In this document: one piece after another, positions 44,526 through 51,377 of the stretch
How positions within the stretch are numbered: position 1 is the first letter of the stretch
How the letters are laid out: each line of letters begins with the position of its first letter
Assembly: GCA_963768165.1 (NCBI GenBank)
Contig: CAVYHJ010000002.1
Span: forward strand, 186,001 to 250,000
Length of the DNA: 64,000 bases
Reading direction: 5' to 3'
Source of the DNA: CAVYHJ01 sp963768165 [NCBI: uncultured bacterium]
Lineage (GTDB): Bacteria; UBP4; UBA4092
The notes under the pieces: model-generated
Databases searched by the model: none
What the model saw: only the letters and a program-made list of their open reading frames with translations
What the model was told of the DNA's origin: nothing
Made by a program: the position numbers and the translations under genes

Positions 44526-44562
44526 GGAGCCGGAAACTTAAGGAGGAAACCGGCTCCGCGAT
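44526..44562 (-). other. GC-rich hairpin in the PII-1 leader
   Basis: Arms GCGGAGCCGG / CCGGCTCCGC around a loop containing CCTCC, 65 nt before PII-1. No U-tract. Similar GC-rich hairpins precede PII-2 and the M23 gene. Confidence 0.6.
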
Positions 44563-44719
44563 TAGCCCATATAACACAATTCAAAAATATGGGTTAACTT
44601 TTAAATTCTAATTACATCATCCGATACATGTATTTGGACTTAAACCAAAATTAACGTCATGTATCTATAACGATGAATCAATTATTTAGGAAGTTAATGG
44701 GGTGGGGTTTCAATAAAAA

Positions 44720-44848
44720 ACCCACTCACTCTTCCACGCCTGCGAGGTTAGCTGACGGGCTCGGGTTGAAAAGTAACCCTACACCTTGCGGTGATTCGCC
44801 CCAACTTTCGGTTCCCCCGCCTTTTTCAAGCTCGGCGAACTTAAGTGG
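44720..44848 (-). promoter_or_regulatory. ydaO-type c-di-AMP riboswitch (RS3) upstream of PII-1/kdp2
   Basis: Same conserved minus-strand blocks as RS2 (TTCGCCGAGC, GCGGGGGAACCG, GGGGCGAATCACCGC, AGGGTTACTTTTCAACCCGA, CCCGTCAGCTAACCTCGC). P1 3' strand AGTGG runs into GTTTTTT. About 260 nt separate it from PII-1. Confidence 0.92.
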
Positions 44849-44990
44849 TACTATTAAAATTCTATGTTATTTTACTTATATAAAAATAACGCATATCCCA
44901 TACCAGTTATAATGAATTCTAAAGGTTTTCAACAACTCAAATATTTTCAATATTTTACAATTAAATCTGTAAAAACCATTCGGTAAACTT

Positions 44991-45039
44991 ATGACATAAA
45001 TGTCATTTAGAACTGCGAAACATTGTCATAATTATGACA
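44991..45039. promoter_or_regulatory. Two 16-bp dyads with ATGACA/TGTCAT half-sites
   Basis: ATGACATAAATGTCAT (44991-45006) and TGTCATAATTATGACA (45024-45039), with centres 33 bp apart, about three helical turns. They lie upstream of the likely RS3 promoter region and could be an operator for an unknown regulator. Confidence 0.5.
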
Positions 45040-45042
45040 TTT

Positions 45043-45258
45043 TTAGAAACAGTTATGTTTTTTTATGTTCAAGTTATGGATCACCTTTAATTGGCTATTT
45101 GAGTTATTTTTGTTTTTGGCACACTTAGTTAATACCACCCCACCTTGAGGGTGAATTGCTTTATCGGAGTTATAAAGCATATCCTGCAAATCCATAATTT
45201 GATCCCTCATAATTCGGATCATATAATCTTCCTGTAACTCGTAATGGGCATGGATCAT
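45043..45258 (-). CDS. Small helical protein, last gene of the M23-PII operon
   Basis: 71 residues. The first half (DYMIRIMRDQIMDLQDMLYN) looks like an amphipathic helix and resembles LRLQIMELQRFLKALEHNH in the preceding gene; the Q-I-M-[DE]-L-Q core is shared. The C-terminal part is polar and basic. AAGGAG lies 6 nt before the ATG. It follows the 72-codon gene by 25 bp. Function unknown; a partner for the PII proteins is conceivable. Confidence 0.6.
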   Translation of the reverse strand: MIHAHYELQEDYMIRIMRDQIMDLQDMLYNSDKAIHPQGGVVLTKCAKNKNNSNSQLKVIHNLNIKKHNCF

Positions 45259-45283
45259 AGGATTCTCCTTAGTCTTTATTGCT

Positions 45284-45502
45284 TTAGTACATCAGGAACT
45301 TTTGACGGAGTTCCTGGCGCAATTTTTTTAATTGCAATTCGATATTACTTAATGTTTCGACGCCCAATTCGCCATCCTTTTGAAAACCGTGATTATGTTC
45401 CAGCGCCTTTAGAAATCTCTGCAATTCCATAATCTGGAGGCGTAATATACTCGCTCTGAAATCTTTCATTCGACTCATATTTATGCCTATTTGAACTCTC
45501 AT
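45284..45502 (-). CDS. Small coiled-coil protein coupled to PII-2
   Basis: 72 residues, almost wholly helical in appearance, with heptad-like Leu spacing (LRLQIMELQRFLKALEHN and LSNIELQLKKLRQELRQKFL). Its ATG overlaps the PII-2 stop (ATGA), so translation is coupled. An internal ATG at 45478 has no better RBS. The tight coupling suggests a stoichiometric partner of PII-2. No family recognised. Confidence 0.65.
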   Translation of the reverse strand: MRVQIGINMSRMKDFRASILRLQIMELQRFLKALEHNHGFQKDGELGVETLSNIELQLKKLRQELRQKFLMY

Positions 45503-45840
45503 ACAGCGCTTTCAGACAGTTCTCCAGTTCGAATCCGAACAGCCATATCAATGGGAATCACAATAATCTTAATGTTGGAGATATGATTATTACGCAAGGT
45601 TGAAGTAATCGTATCTACAGCCCTGGAGACCATTTCTTCAGGGAGCACTAACTCGATTTTCACCTTAAGTAAATAATCAACGTTGAACTCTACTCCACGA
45701 TAAACTTCAGTAGGTTTAATTTCTCGATTAGAAACTTTAACCTCCGTGGCCGCCAATCCGTGAATACCAATATCAAGGAGGGCTTCTTTCACTTCCTCCA
45801 CTAGACTGGGTTTGATAATGCACTCGATTTTTTGTAACAT
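45499..45840 (-). CDS. PII-family signal protein 2, divergent
   Basis: 113 residues. The PII fold is clear (KIECIIKPSLVEEVKEALLD, TEVYRGVEF, MAVRIRTGELSESAV). The Tyr at the modification site is Phe (YRGVEF) and the B-loop is degenerate (NNHISNIKI). Uridylylation of that residue is therefore impossible and ATP binding may be altered. GAGGAGG precedes the ATG. It is followed by an overlapping coiled-coil gene. Confidence 0.85.
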   Translation of the reverse strand: MLQKIECIIKPSLVEEVKEALLDIGIHGLAATEVKVSNREIKPTEVYRGVEFNVDYLLKVKIELVLPEEMVSRAVDTITSTLRNNHISNIKIIVIPIDMAVRIRTGELSESAV

Positions 45841-45899
45841 GGTTATTTACCTCCTCATAAATTTTTTATTTTGTGTTCTCAATCGTTTTCATTTCATTG

Positions 45900-45933
45900 G
45901 GACGCCGGATTGGGTGATGTGAATCCGGCGCCC
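45900..45933 (-). other. GC-rich hairpin between PII-3 and PII-2
   Basis: Arms GCGCCGGATT / AATCCGGCGT around a short loop, 60 nt ahead of PII-2. No U-tract. The 128-bp intercistronic gap holds nothing else. Confidence 0.6.
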
Positions 45934-45968
45934 ATTAATCCCCCAATAAATATAGTGGATAGCTTGTA

Positions 45969-46310
45969 CTAAGCCGCTTTCGGATACCATTTTTGGGGAT
46001 ATTGTTCACTTACAACCATTACCGGGACCACATAAAAGTTTCCCTTTGTTTTACCATCAACACAAATAATACGAGTGATGGTCTCAATCACCCTGTTTAC
46101 CAGATGTTGGGAAACGATAGTTTCGATTTTGGTGTATGCCTGGAACTCCAACTTGTATTGGATACCCCTATAGGATAAGGTCGGGCTATTAACCGGATCA
46201 TACACTTTGGCATCAGAAAGTGTAATCTCATCAATACCCATACCCTTTAGGGCTTCAGTGACTCCACCCAATTTATAGGATTTGATGGTGCATTCGATTT
46301 TTTGAAACAT
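45969..46310 (-). CDS. PII-like protein 3, strongly divergent
   Basis: 113 residues. The N-terminal half (KIECTIKSYKLGGVTEALKG, SYRGIQYKLEF) keeps the PII pattern and the T-loop Tyr. The C-terminal third (VPVMVVSEQYPQKWYPKAA) has lost the RxRTGE C-loop. Nucleotide or effector binding must differ from classical PII. AAGGAGG precedes the ATG. It lies between the 84-residue membrane protein and PII-2 in the RS4 operon. Confidence 0.78.
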   Translation of the reverse strand: MFQKIECTIKSYKLGGVTEALKGMGIDEITLSDAKVYDPVNSPTLSYRGIQYKLEFQAYTKIETIVSQHLVNRVIETITRIICVDGKTKGNFYVVPVMVVSEQYPQKWYPKAA

Positions 46311-46331
46311 GTTACGAACCTCCTTTAAGGT

Positions 46332-46586
46332 TTAATTGATGAATTTGTTTAATTTTTTGTGATATTCAATTGATTTATTATGTTTCTGAAAATAAGCTTG
46401 TACCGTAATCACATAAATGCCACAAACCAATATGGAAAGGATAAAAAACCCCAGAAAAAAACACTGGTCGGCATTGAACCCTAAAAATGACCAAGGCTGG
46501 CTTTGAGCAACAGTATCTGTACTCATCTCACTCCATACTTTTTGTACGAGAGGAGCAATAGCTTGAATTGTATAATTAAAAGTCAT
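46332..46586 (-). CDS. Single-span membrane protein between M23 and PII-3
   Basis: 84 residues. One strong span near residues 42-65 (FFLGFFILSILVCGIYVITV), a periplasmic-type N-terminal half and a basic C-terminus (HKKLNKF). AAGGAG lies eight nt ahead of the ATG. Topology would place the basic tail in the cytoplasm, where a PII protein could dock. Unknown family. Confidence 0.65.
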   Translation of the reverse strand: MTFNYTIQAIAPLVQKVWSEMSTDTVAQSQPWSFLGFNADQCFFLGFFILSILVCGIYVITVQAYFQKHNKSIEYHKKLNKFIN

Positions 46587-46645
46587 CGTTGAAACTCCTT
46601 ATAACGTCATTTCATTGGAGGACTCTAAAAATCCATCCAAAAGAA

Positions 46646-47191
46646 TTAAAGTAAATATTTCATAGGATTCACAGGTACTCCATTTAGCCGAATTTCAAAA
46701 TGGACATGCGGTCCTGTGGCAAGTCCGGTACTGCCCACCAAGGCAATGACCTGTCCGCGTTCCACCCCTTGACCCACTTGGACTAGAACACTGGAACAAT
46801 GCCCATATAAAGTAATAAAATCATTGTCATGTTGGATAATGACGCATTTCCCTAAAAGCCCATGCCATCCGGCACCTACCACACGCCCGGATTGCGATGC
46901 GCAAATAATGGTTCCATGCTCTGCGGCAATATCTATTCCACTATGAAACCGGATTCCCCCCTCGATAGGATGATGGCGATAACCAAACCCAGACGTTATA
47001 AGCCCATCTACCGGCCAGACAAAACCAAGTTTTTCATCAGGCACGGAACCGTTAAAATATTGATTGACATTCCTATTATTCATCTCAGGTGCCTGCGCAT
47101 AACTCCAATTGGCGATAATTCCAGGTATCACCAAAAGCAACATAATACCTGTCATCCGTTTTTTATAGAGTTGTTTCCATAACCGTTTCAT
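46646..47191 (-). CDS. M23 (LytM-type) peptidase, c-di-AMP riboswitch-controlled
   Basis: 181 residues from MKRLWKQLYKKRMTGIMLLL. An N-terminal signal anchor precedes a LytM core with FHSGIDIAAEHGT (HxxxD ligands) and GPHVHFEIR (HxH). It probably cleaves peptidoglycan cross-links. AGGAG seven nt upstream decides the ATG at 47191 (47194 is possible); the longer frame from 47305 covers the leader. It is the first gene of the RS4 operon; cell-wall hydrolases are known ydaO targets. Confidence 0.88.
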   Translation of the reverse strand: MKRLWKQLYKKRMTGIMLLLVIPGIIANWSYAQAPEMNNRNVNQYFNGSVPDEKLGFVWPVDGLITSGFGYRHHPIEGGIRFHSGIDIAAEHGTIICASQSGRVVGAGWHGLLGKCVIIQHDNDFITLYGHCSSVLVQVGQGVERGQVIALVGSTGLATGPHVHFEIRLNGVPVNPMKYLL

Positions 47192-47213
47192 CATTTTTCT
47201 CCTAACTTTTTGA

Positions 47214-47257
47214 CGAGCAGAGCCGGACTGGTGGCAATCCGACCCTGCTCTAACCCC
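47214..47257 (-). other. Hairpin ahead of the M23 gene
   Basis: Arms GAGCAG...CGGA and TCCG...CTGCTC, just before the RBS. No U-tract. Third example of a GC-rich leader hairpin in these operons. Confidence 0.55.
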
Positions 47258-47390
47258 GCTCATACAATTCAAAATACGGGATATCTTTAAATCCTTAAAA
47301 AACACCTATAAGGATTATTTCCAATACATACTGTACAAAAAATGATTAAATTGGTTTAGGAAGTAAAATGGGAGGGTTATAAATAAAAAA

Positions 47391-47517
47391 CCCACTCACT
47401 CTTCCACGCCTGCGAGGTTAGCTGACGGGCTCGGGTTGAAAAGTAACCCGGCGCTTGCGCGCTTCGCCCCTACTTCTTGGTTCCCCCGCCTCTTACGAGC
47501 TCGGCGAACTTAAGTGG
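47391..47517 (-). promoter_or_regulatory. ydaO-type c-di-AMP riboswitch (RS4) upstream of the M23-PII operon
   Basis: Conserved blocks TTCGCCGAGC, GCGGGGGAACC, GGGGCGAAGCGC, GGGTTACTTTTCAACCCGAG and CCCGTCAGCTAACCTCGC on the minus strand. P1 3' strand AGTGG continues into GTTTTTT as in RS2 and RS3. Confidence 0.92.
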
Positions 47518-47550
47518 TGCTAAGTTCTTGATTTAATTTTCTAATTCAAT

Positions 47551-47579
47551 TATATAATACCTTTTATCCCGTTTGTCAA
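47551..47579 (-). promoter_or_regulatory. Promoter TTGACA-N17-TATATA for the RS4 operon
   Basis: Consensus -35 and a near-consensus -10 in the overlapping TATATAAT, 34 bp upstream of RS4 on the minus strand. Confidence 0.7.
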
Positions 47580-47798
47580 GTTTTGGTCTTGAGAGGCAGA
47601 GTACTCATTGTAATTTAAAACTTTCTCCATTTGGATAATAATTTGTAAGTCATTGAATTTATTAATATTAAAATTTTTTTGCCTATTGTCATGTGTCAGG
47701 TGTAATAGGTATAATATCACTTACTTGAACTAAATTCATAACCCTTTTTATCAAAAGCGTTTTATAATAAATGTTTATAAAAATGGTGCGATGCGAAT

Positions 47799-48647
47799 AT
47801 GTGGCCATTAAGATATTTTGAGTCAAATACATGGGCTATTCCTGAGGTAGATAATTCACCTACGTGGGATGGTGTAATCTTTTTCATCCTAGCCATTTTG
47901 TTTTACTTTGAATTTTACAGATTTATATTAAATAAGACAGAGGGTACTCAGAAAACATGGTTAAAACAATGGGTAATTTTCGGTGCTATTTTTATAATCT
48001 CTAAATTACTCGATGCCGGTGCATTAACAAATTTTCTTGGGTATTCCGGTGGGATGATACTGGTTTTCCTAACAATTTCACTTATCCGAAAGATATGGTA
48101 TTCATCAATTCGTCTATCCCAAAAATGGAAATGGACAGGAATCGGTCTTTTTTATACCTTGATAATAATTTTTTGTATATTGGGTTGGTGGTGTTCTTAC
48201 GTATATTTTTTACCCGCCTCCTACCCACCGGAAGAAAGAGATCAATTGCGTATGATTCGTCGAATCATTGAAATTGAACCTCACGGGGGTGACTTGGATA
48301 AGCCCATCATTCCTTTAACCGAAGCCCATTTGGTGTATGCGGGAAAAGAACTAATACCCGACTCAATTCGGTCCAATCTTGAATATCAAGGTTATCATTA
48401 TACTTTAATCACAAACAAAGCATATCAACCCGCATTATTTACTATTGATGCGGTTCCGATAAACGTTAAAAAGAGACAGAAATCTTTCCATGCCTATCCG
48501 GTAAATCCTGAAGGACTAAAAGAAGATTTCAAACACGTCGGTTATTGCATCACAATGGCAAACCATGCAGGTGGACCTGCTACCGATAAAGACCGCCATT
48601 TTCATGAAAAAGGGTATTGGTCTCTTTTAAAATATTACCTATTCTAA
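47799..48647 (+). CDS. Hypothetical membrane protein with exported C-terminal domain
   Basis: 282 residues. Four likely spans in the first half (about 25-45, 60-80, 83-102 and 115-140) are followed by a soluble half. The C-terminal block SFHAYPVNPEGLKEDFKHVGYCI and TMANHAGGPATDKDRHF resembles surface-exposed regions seen in some pseudopilin-like proteins, but no pilin signal is present. No strong RBS at 47799. Function unknown. Confidence 0.55.
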   Translation: MWPLRYFESNTWAIPEVDNSPTWDGVIFFILAILFYFEFYRFILNKTEGTQKTWLKQWVIFGAIFIISKLLDAGALTNFLGYSGGMILVFLTISLIRKIWYSSIRLSQKWKWTGIGLFYTLIIIFCILGWWCSYVYFLPASYPPEERDQLRMIRRIIEIEPHGGDLDKPIIPLTEAHLVYAGKELIPDSIRSNLEYQGYHYTLITNKAYQPALFTIDAVPINVKKRQKSFHAYPVNPEGLKEDFKHVGYCITMANHAGGPATDKDRHFHEKGYWSLLKYYLF

Positions 48648-48779
48648 CCGTATCATGAGTGGAATTGTTATTTTCAATTCCACTCCTAGTACTAAAGAAG
48701 ATAGGATTTCCCCGCCAATTGACTATCATTTTCATGAAATGGTGGAAAGTTGGGCAATAATGTTAGAATAATAGGAGAT

Positions 48780-49313
48780 ATGGCGATATTAAAAGTAGCA
48801 AAAATGGGTCACCCGGTATTGCGAACGAAGGCTCAACCCTTGAGTCCAAAGGAAATACGGTTACCGGAAAATCAACTTTTGATAGAAAACATGGTAGAAA
48901 CCATGCGGGAATATGATGGGGTGGGTTTGGCGGGACCGCAAGTACATGAATCGAAACGGATATTTGTGGTGGAGGTAGTAGAAAATCCTGATAATCCGAA
49001 ACGGGGGGGGACTCCTTTAAAAGTATTGATTAACCCGATCATTAAACCGTTAACCAATGAGAAAGCGTTGGGTTGGGAAGGGTGCCTCTCCATACCGGAT
49101 ATCCGCGGGATGGTGCCAAGATATACGGAAATTGAAGTTTCGGCGGTTGATCGGCATGGGAAAGAATTGAATTTTAAAGCCAAGGATTTTTTTGCGGTGG
49201 TGATTCAACATGAAACCGATCATCTGGACGGGATATTGTTTCTTGACCGGATGCAGGATTTTTCCACCTTGACCTATTTGAACGAATATGCCAAGTATTG
49301 GGCAAAAGAATAG
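48780..49313 (+). CDS. def: Peptide deformylase
   Basis: 177 residues from MAILKVAKMGHPVLR. The three deformylase motifs are intact: GVGLAGPQV, EGCLSIPD (metal-binding Cys) and HETDHLDG (two His and the catalytic Glu). It removes the formyl group from nascent proteins. An in-frame ATG at 48750 is discounted; the normal family N-terminus and an AGGAG just upstream support 48780, although the spacing is short. It heads a possible operon with DUF309 and Rieske genes. Confidence 0.93.
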   Translation: MAILKVAKMGHPVLRTKAQPLSPKEIRLPENQLLIENMVETMREYDGVGLAGPQVHESKRIFVVEVVENPDNPKRGGTPLKVLINPIIKPLTNEKALGWEGCLSIPDIRGMVPRYTEIEVSAVDRHGKELNFKAKDFFAVVIQHETDHLDGILFLDRMQDFSTLTYLNEYAKYWAKE

Positions 49314-49375
49314 TCTAAAGCTTGAGTTTTAAAGCTCTAACATTGGATGTGAGACCTTAGACTTGGGACTTAATT

Positions 49376-50125
49376 ATGGATACGGATACGAGAAATGCAG
49401 TCGCGGAATTGATTCTGGAAGCGTTGAAAAAACCGGAAAAAGCGAGATACATGGATTTGTTGGAGGGATATTGTTCTCATGTGGAGAAATGGAACGCTCT
49501 TATGGTTCCGTTCACTTCTTTGAATCATAACTTCCCCATTACCCGAAATATTTTAGAGTCTTTGGTCCATTCAGGATTGTTTAAAATGTTTCCCTTGGAA
49601 ATGCCATTGGAAGAAGAGGATACTCCCCTACCCTCCGGAGCAACTTTATGTTTAAATCCGGAAATTGAGAATGATTTTCCCTACCTGGCATCCCGCATCC
49701 ACGCGGGGTACCGGATTGTGGATACCTTGCGTAATAATCCTGTCCCGAAAGAAAAGAATCATATTGAAAGCGGGATCATCAAAGCTTCGCTCCTGTTTAA
49801 TAACAAACTATATTTTGAGACCCATGAGATATTGGAAGAAATCTGGCTGGAGGAGACGGGTTCTATCCGTCCATTTTTACAAGGGATTATTCAAATTGCG
49901 GTGGGTTTTCATCATCTCCTGAATAGTAATTATTATGGGGTGGTAAGTTTGACGAAAGACGGAGCAAATAAATTACGTCCCTATACACCCGTTCATAGTG
50001 GATTGGATGTAAAATCATTTTTGGCGGGAGTAGACCGATGCCAGGAAAGATTAACAGAGTTAAACAGAGAAACAGTTTCCCAATTTGATCCTTCGTTAAT
50101 CCCGAAGATGAGATTGGTGAATTAA
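49376..50125 (+). CDS. DUF309-domain protein
   Basis: 249 residues. The C-terminal part (LLFNNKLYFETHEILEEIWL, then FLQGIIQIAVGFHHL and GANKLRP) matches DUF309, a small helical domain with conserved His and Glu that could bind metal. The N-terminal 140 residues are unrecognised and helical. Follows def by 62 bp. No reaction is known. Confidence 0.75.
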   Translation: MDTDTRNAVAELILEALKKPEKARYMDLLEGYCSHVEKWNALMVPFTSLNHNFPITRNILESLVHSGLFKMFPLEMPLEEEDTPLPSGATLCLNPEIENDFPYLASRIHAGYRIVDTLRNNPVPKEKNHIESGIIKASLLFNNKLYFETHEILEEIWLEETGSIRPFLQGIIQIAVGFHHLLNSNYYGVVSLTKDGANKLRPYTPVHSGLDVKSFLAGVDRCQERLTELNRETVSQFDPSLIPKMRLVN

Positions 50126-50200
50126 GTTGAAGTAAATTTTGATTCTATGTAAAATGGAAAGACTGAGCAATATAATTTCAAGTTACAAGGAGGAATGCGT

Positions 50201-50506
50201 ATGGCCGAGTTTGTTTTTGCGGCAAAAAAAAGCGAGATTGAGCCGGGAAACGGGAAAACCGTGGAAATTAACGGGACACCGGTGGCGATTTTCAATGTAA
50301 ACGGAAAGTTTTATGCAATTCATGACACGTGTGTTCATGCCGGAGGCCCGTTGGGAGAAGGGTATCTGGATGAGAATATCGTGACCTGTCCGTGGCACGG
50401 GTGGAAATATGATGTGATCACCGGCCAGTCCGAAGTTACCGCTTCTGCTAAAGTCCAGACTTTTGAAGTGAAAGTAGAAGGCGACGACATCAAAGTCGCG
50501 GTGTAA
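50201..50506 (+). CDS. Rieske [2Fe-2S] ferredoxin
   Basis: 101 residues. The cluster ligands are in CVHAGGPLGEG (Cys, His) and CPWHGW (Cys, His), the pattern of soluble Rieske ferredoxins of the NirD/BphF type. It would carry electrons to an oxygenase or reductase not found here. AAGGAGG seven nt upstream decides the ATG at 50201 over that at 50195. Confidence 0.9.
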   Translation: MAEFVFAAKKSEIEPGNGKTVEINGTPVAIFNVNGKFYAIHDTCVHAGGPLGEGYLDENIVTCPWHGWKYDVITGQSEVTASAKVQTFEVKVEGDDIKVAV

Positions 50507-50597
50507 GCATATTGGAAAATTTGAGATTTCAGAGGGGATTTGCCCGGTGAGACACCTTTAGATAAGGTGTTTCAAAAAAAGAGAATTTGAGATATCT

Positions 50598-51377
50598 ATG
50601 GCGGCTGTTGGAAAAGTTGAAAATTCAAAAAGATTTAAAACAAGCTGGATGGGGATGGCAGTCCTCTTCTTTGGATTGTTAGTTATTAATCAATTCATCC
50701 TCACTCAGCGGGTACAATTGGGATTACAAAAATCGGAGTTTTATGACGCCCCCAAAAAACTATTAGGAGGAGCATTCCGAGAAGTTCGGGTGACCATCGC
50801 AGATATTTTATGGGTCAAGGTAGATACGTATTTTCATGCGGCATTAACACCGGAAGAACATGAACAAATCCATCCCGGCCATCCGGAACATATGCTCGGG
50901 ATATCCCATTCTGCCAGTGCACGAGCCATGGCGGAAACCCAATTTCTCCCTTTGATTAAGATCATCACGGAGTTGGATCCCAATTTTATCACCGCCTACT
51001 CAACCGGGGGATGGTGGTTATGGCAAAAACTTAACCAGGTACCGCAAGCAATAGATTTTTTCAAAGAGGGCATCCGGAATAATCCCACCAGTTTTCAACT
51101 GCATTACGATTTGGCAACACTATATTTTTGGAAATTGGAGGATTATGAAAAGACCAAAGGAGAACTCATCGCGGCGTTAAACATGGAAATGGATGACCGC
51201 ACGAGAGTCGAAGTAATGAATTTTTTGGGATATACTTACGAGAGATTGAACGATAATACGAATGCCATTAAAATTTGGGAACAGATTGAAAAAACGAACG
51301 TATTCCCTTACTCAAATTCCGCAAAACGGCGGTTGGCCGAATTACAACCCATGCAAAAAAGGCTCTCAGGAAAATGA
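50598..51377 (+). CDS. Membrane-anchored TPR protein
   Basis: 259 residues. One N-terminal span (about 17-36) is followed by a helical domain with at least two TPR-like units (AIDFFKEGIRNNPTSFQLHY and the EVMNFLGYTYERLNDNTNAI region). It overlaps the start of pilS by 4 bp and so is coupled to the pilus regulators, perhaps as a scaffold. Partner unknown. Confidence 0.7.
   Translation: MAAVGKVENSKRFKTSWMGMAVLFFGLLVINQFILTQRVQLGLQKSEFYDAPKKLLGGAFREVRVTIADILWVKVDTYFHAALTPEEHEQIHPGHPEHMLGISHSASARAMAETQFLPLIKIITELDPNFITAYSTGGWWLWQKLNQVPQAIDFFKEGIRNNPTSFQLHYDLATLYFWKLEDYEKTKGELIAALNMEMDDRTRVEVMNFLGYTYERLNDNTNAIKIWEQIEKTNVFPYSNSAKRRLAELQPMQKRLSGK

Noticed and set aside
44673-44912. Plus-strand ORF containing THSSTPARLADGLGLKSNP
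   Set aside because: Shadow of RS3 on the minus strand; similarity to the ORF at 38959 reflects the shared riboswitch.
45024-45039. TGTCATAATTATGACA as an intrinsic terminator for the RS4 operon
   Set aside because: On the minus strand the stem is AT-rich and not followed by a U-tract, so an operator-like reading is preferred.
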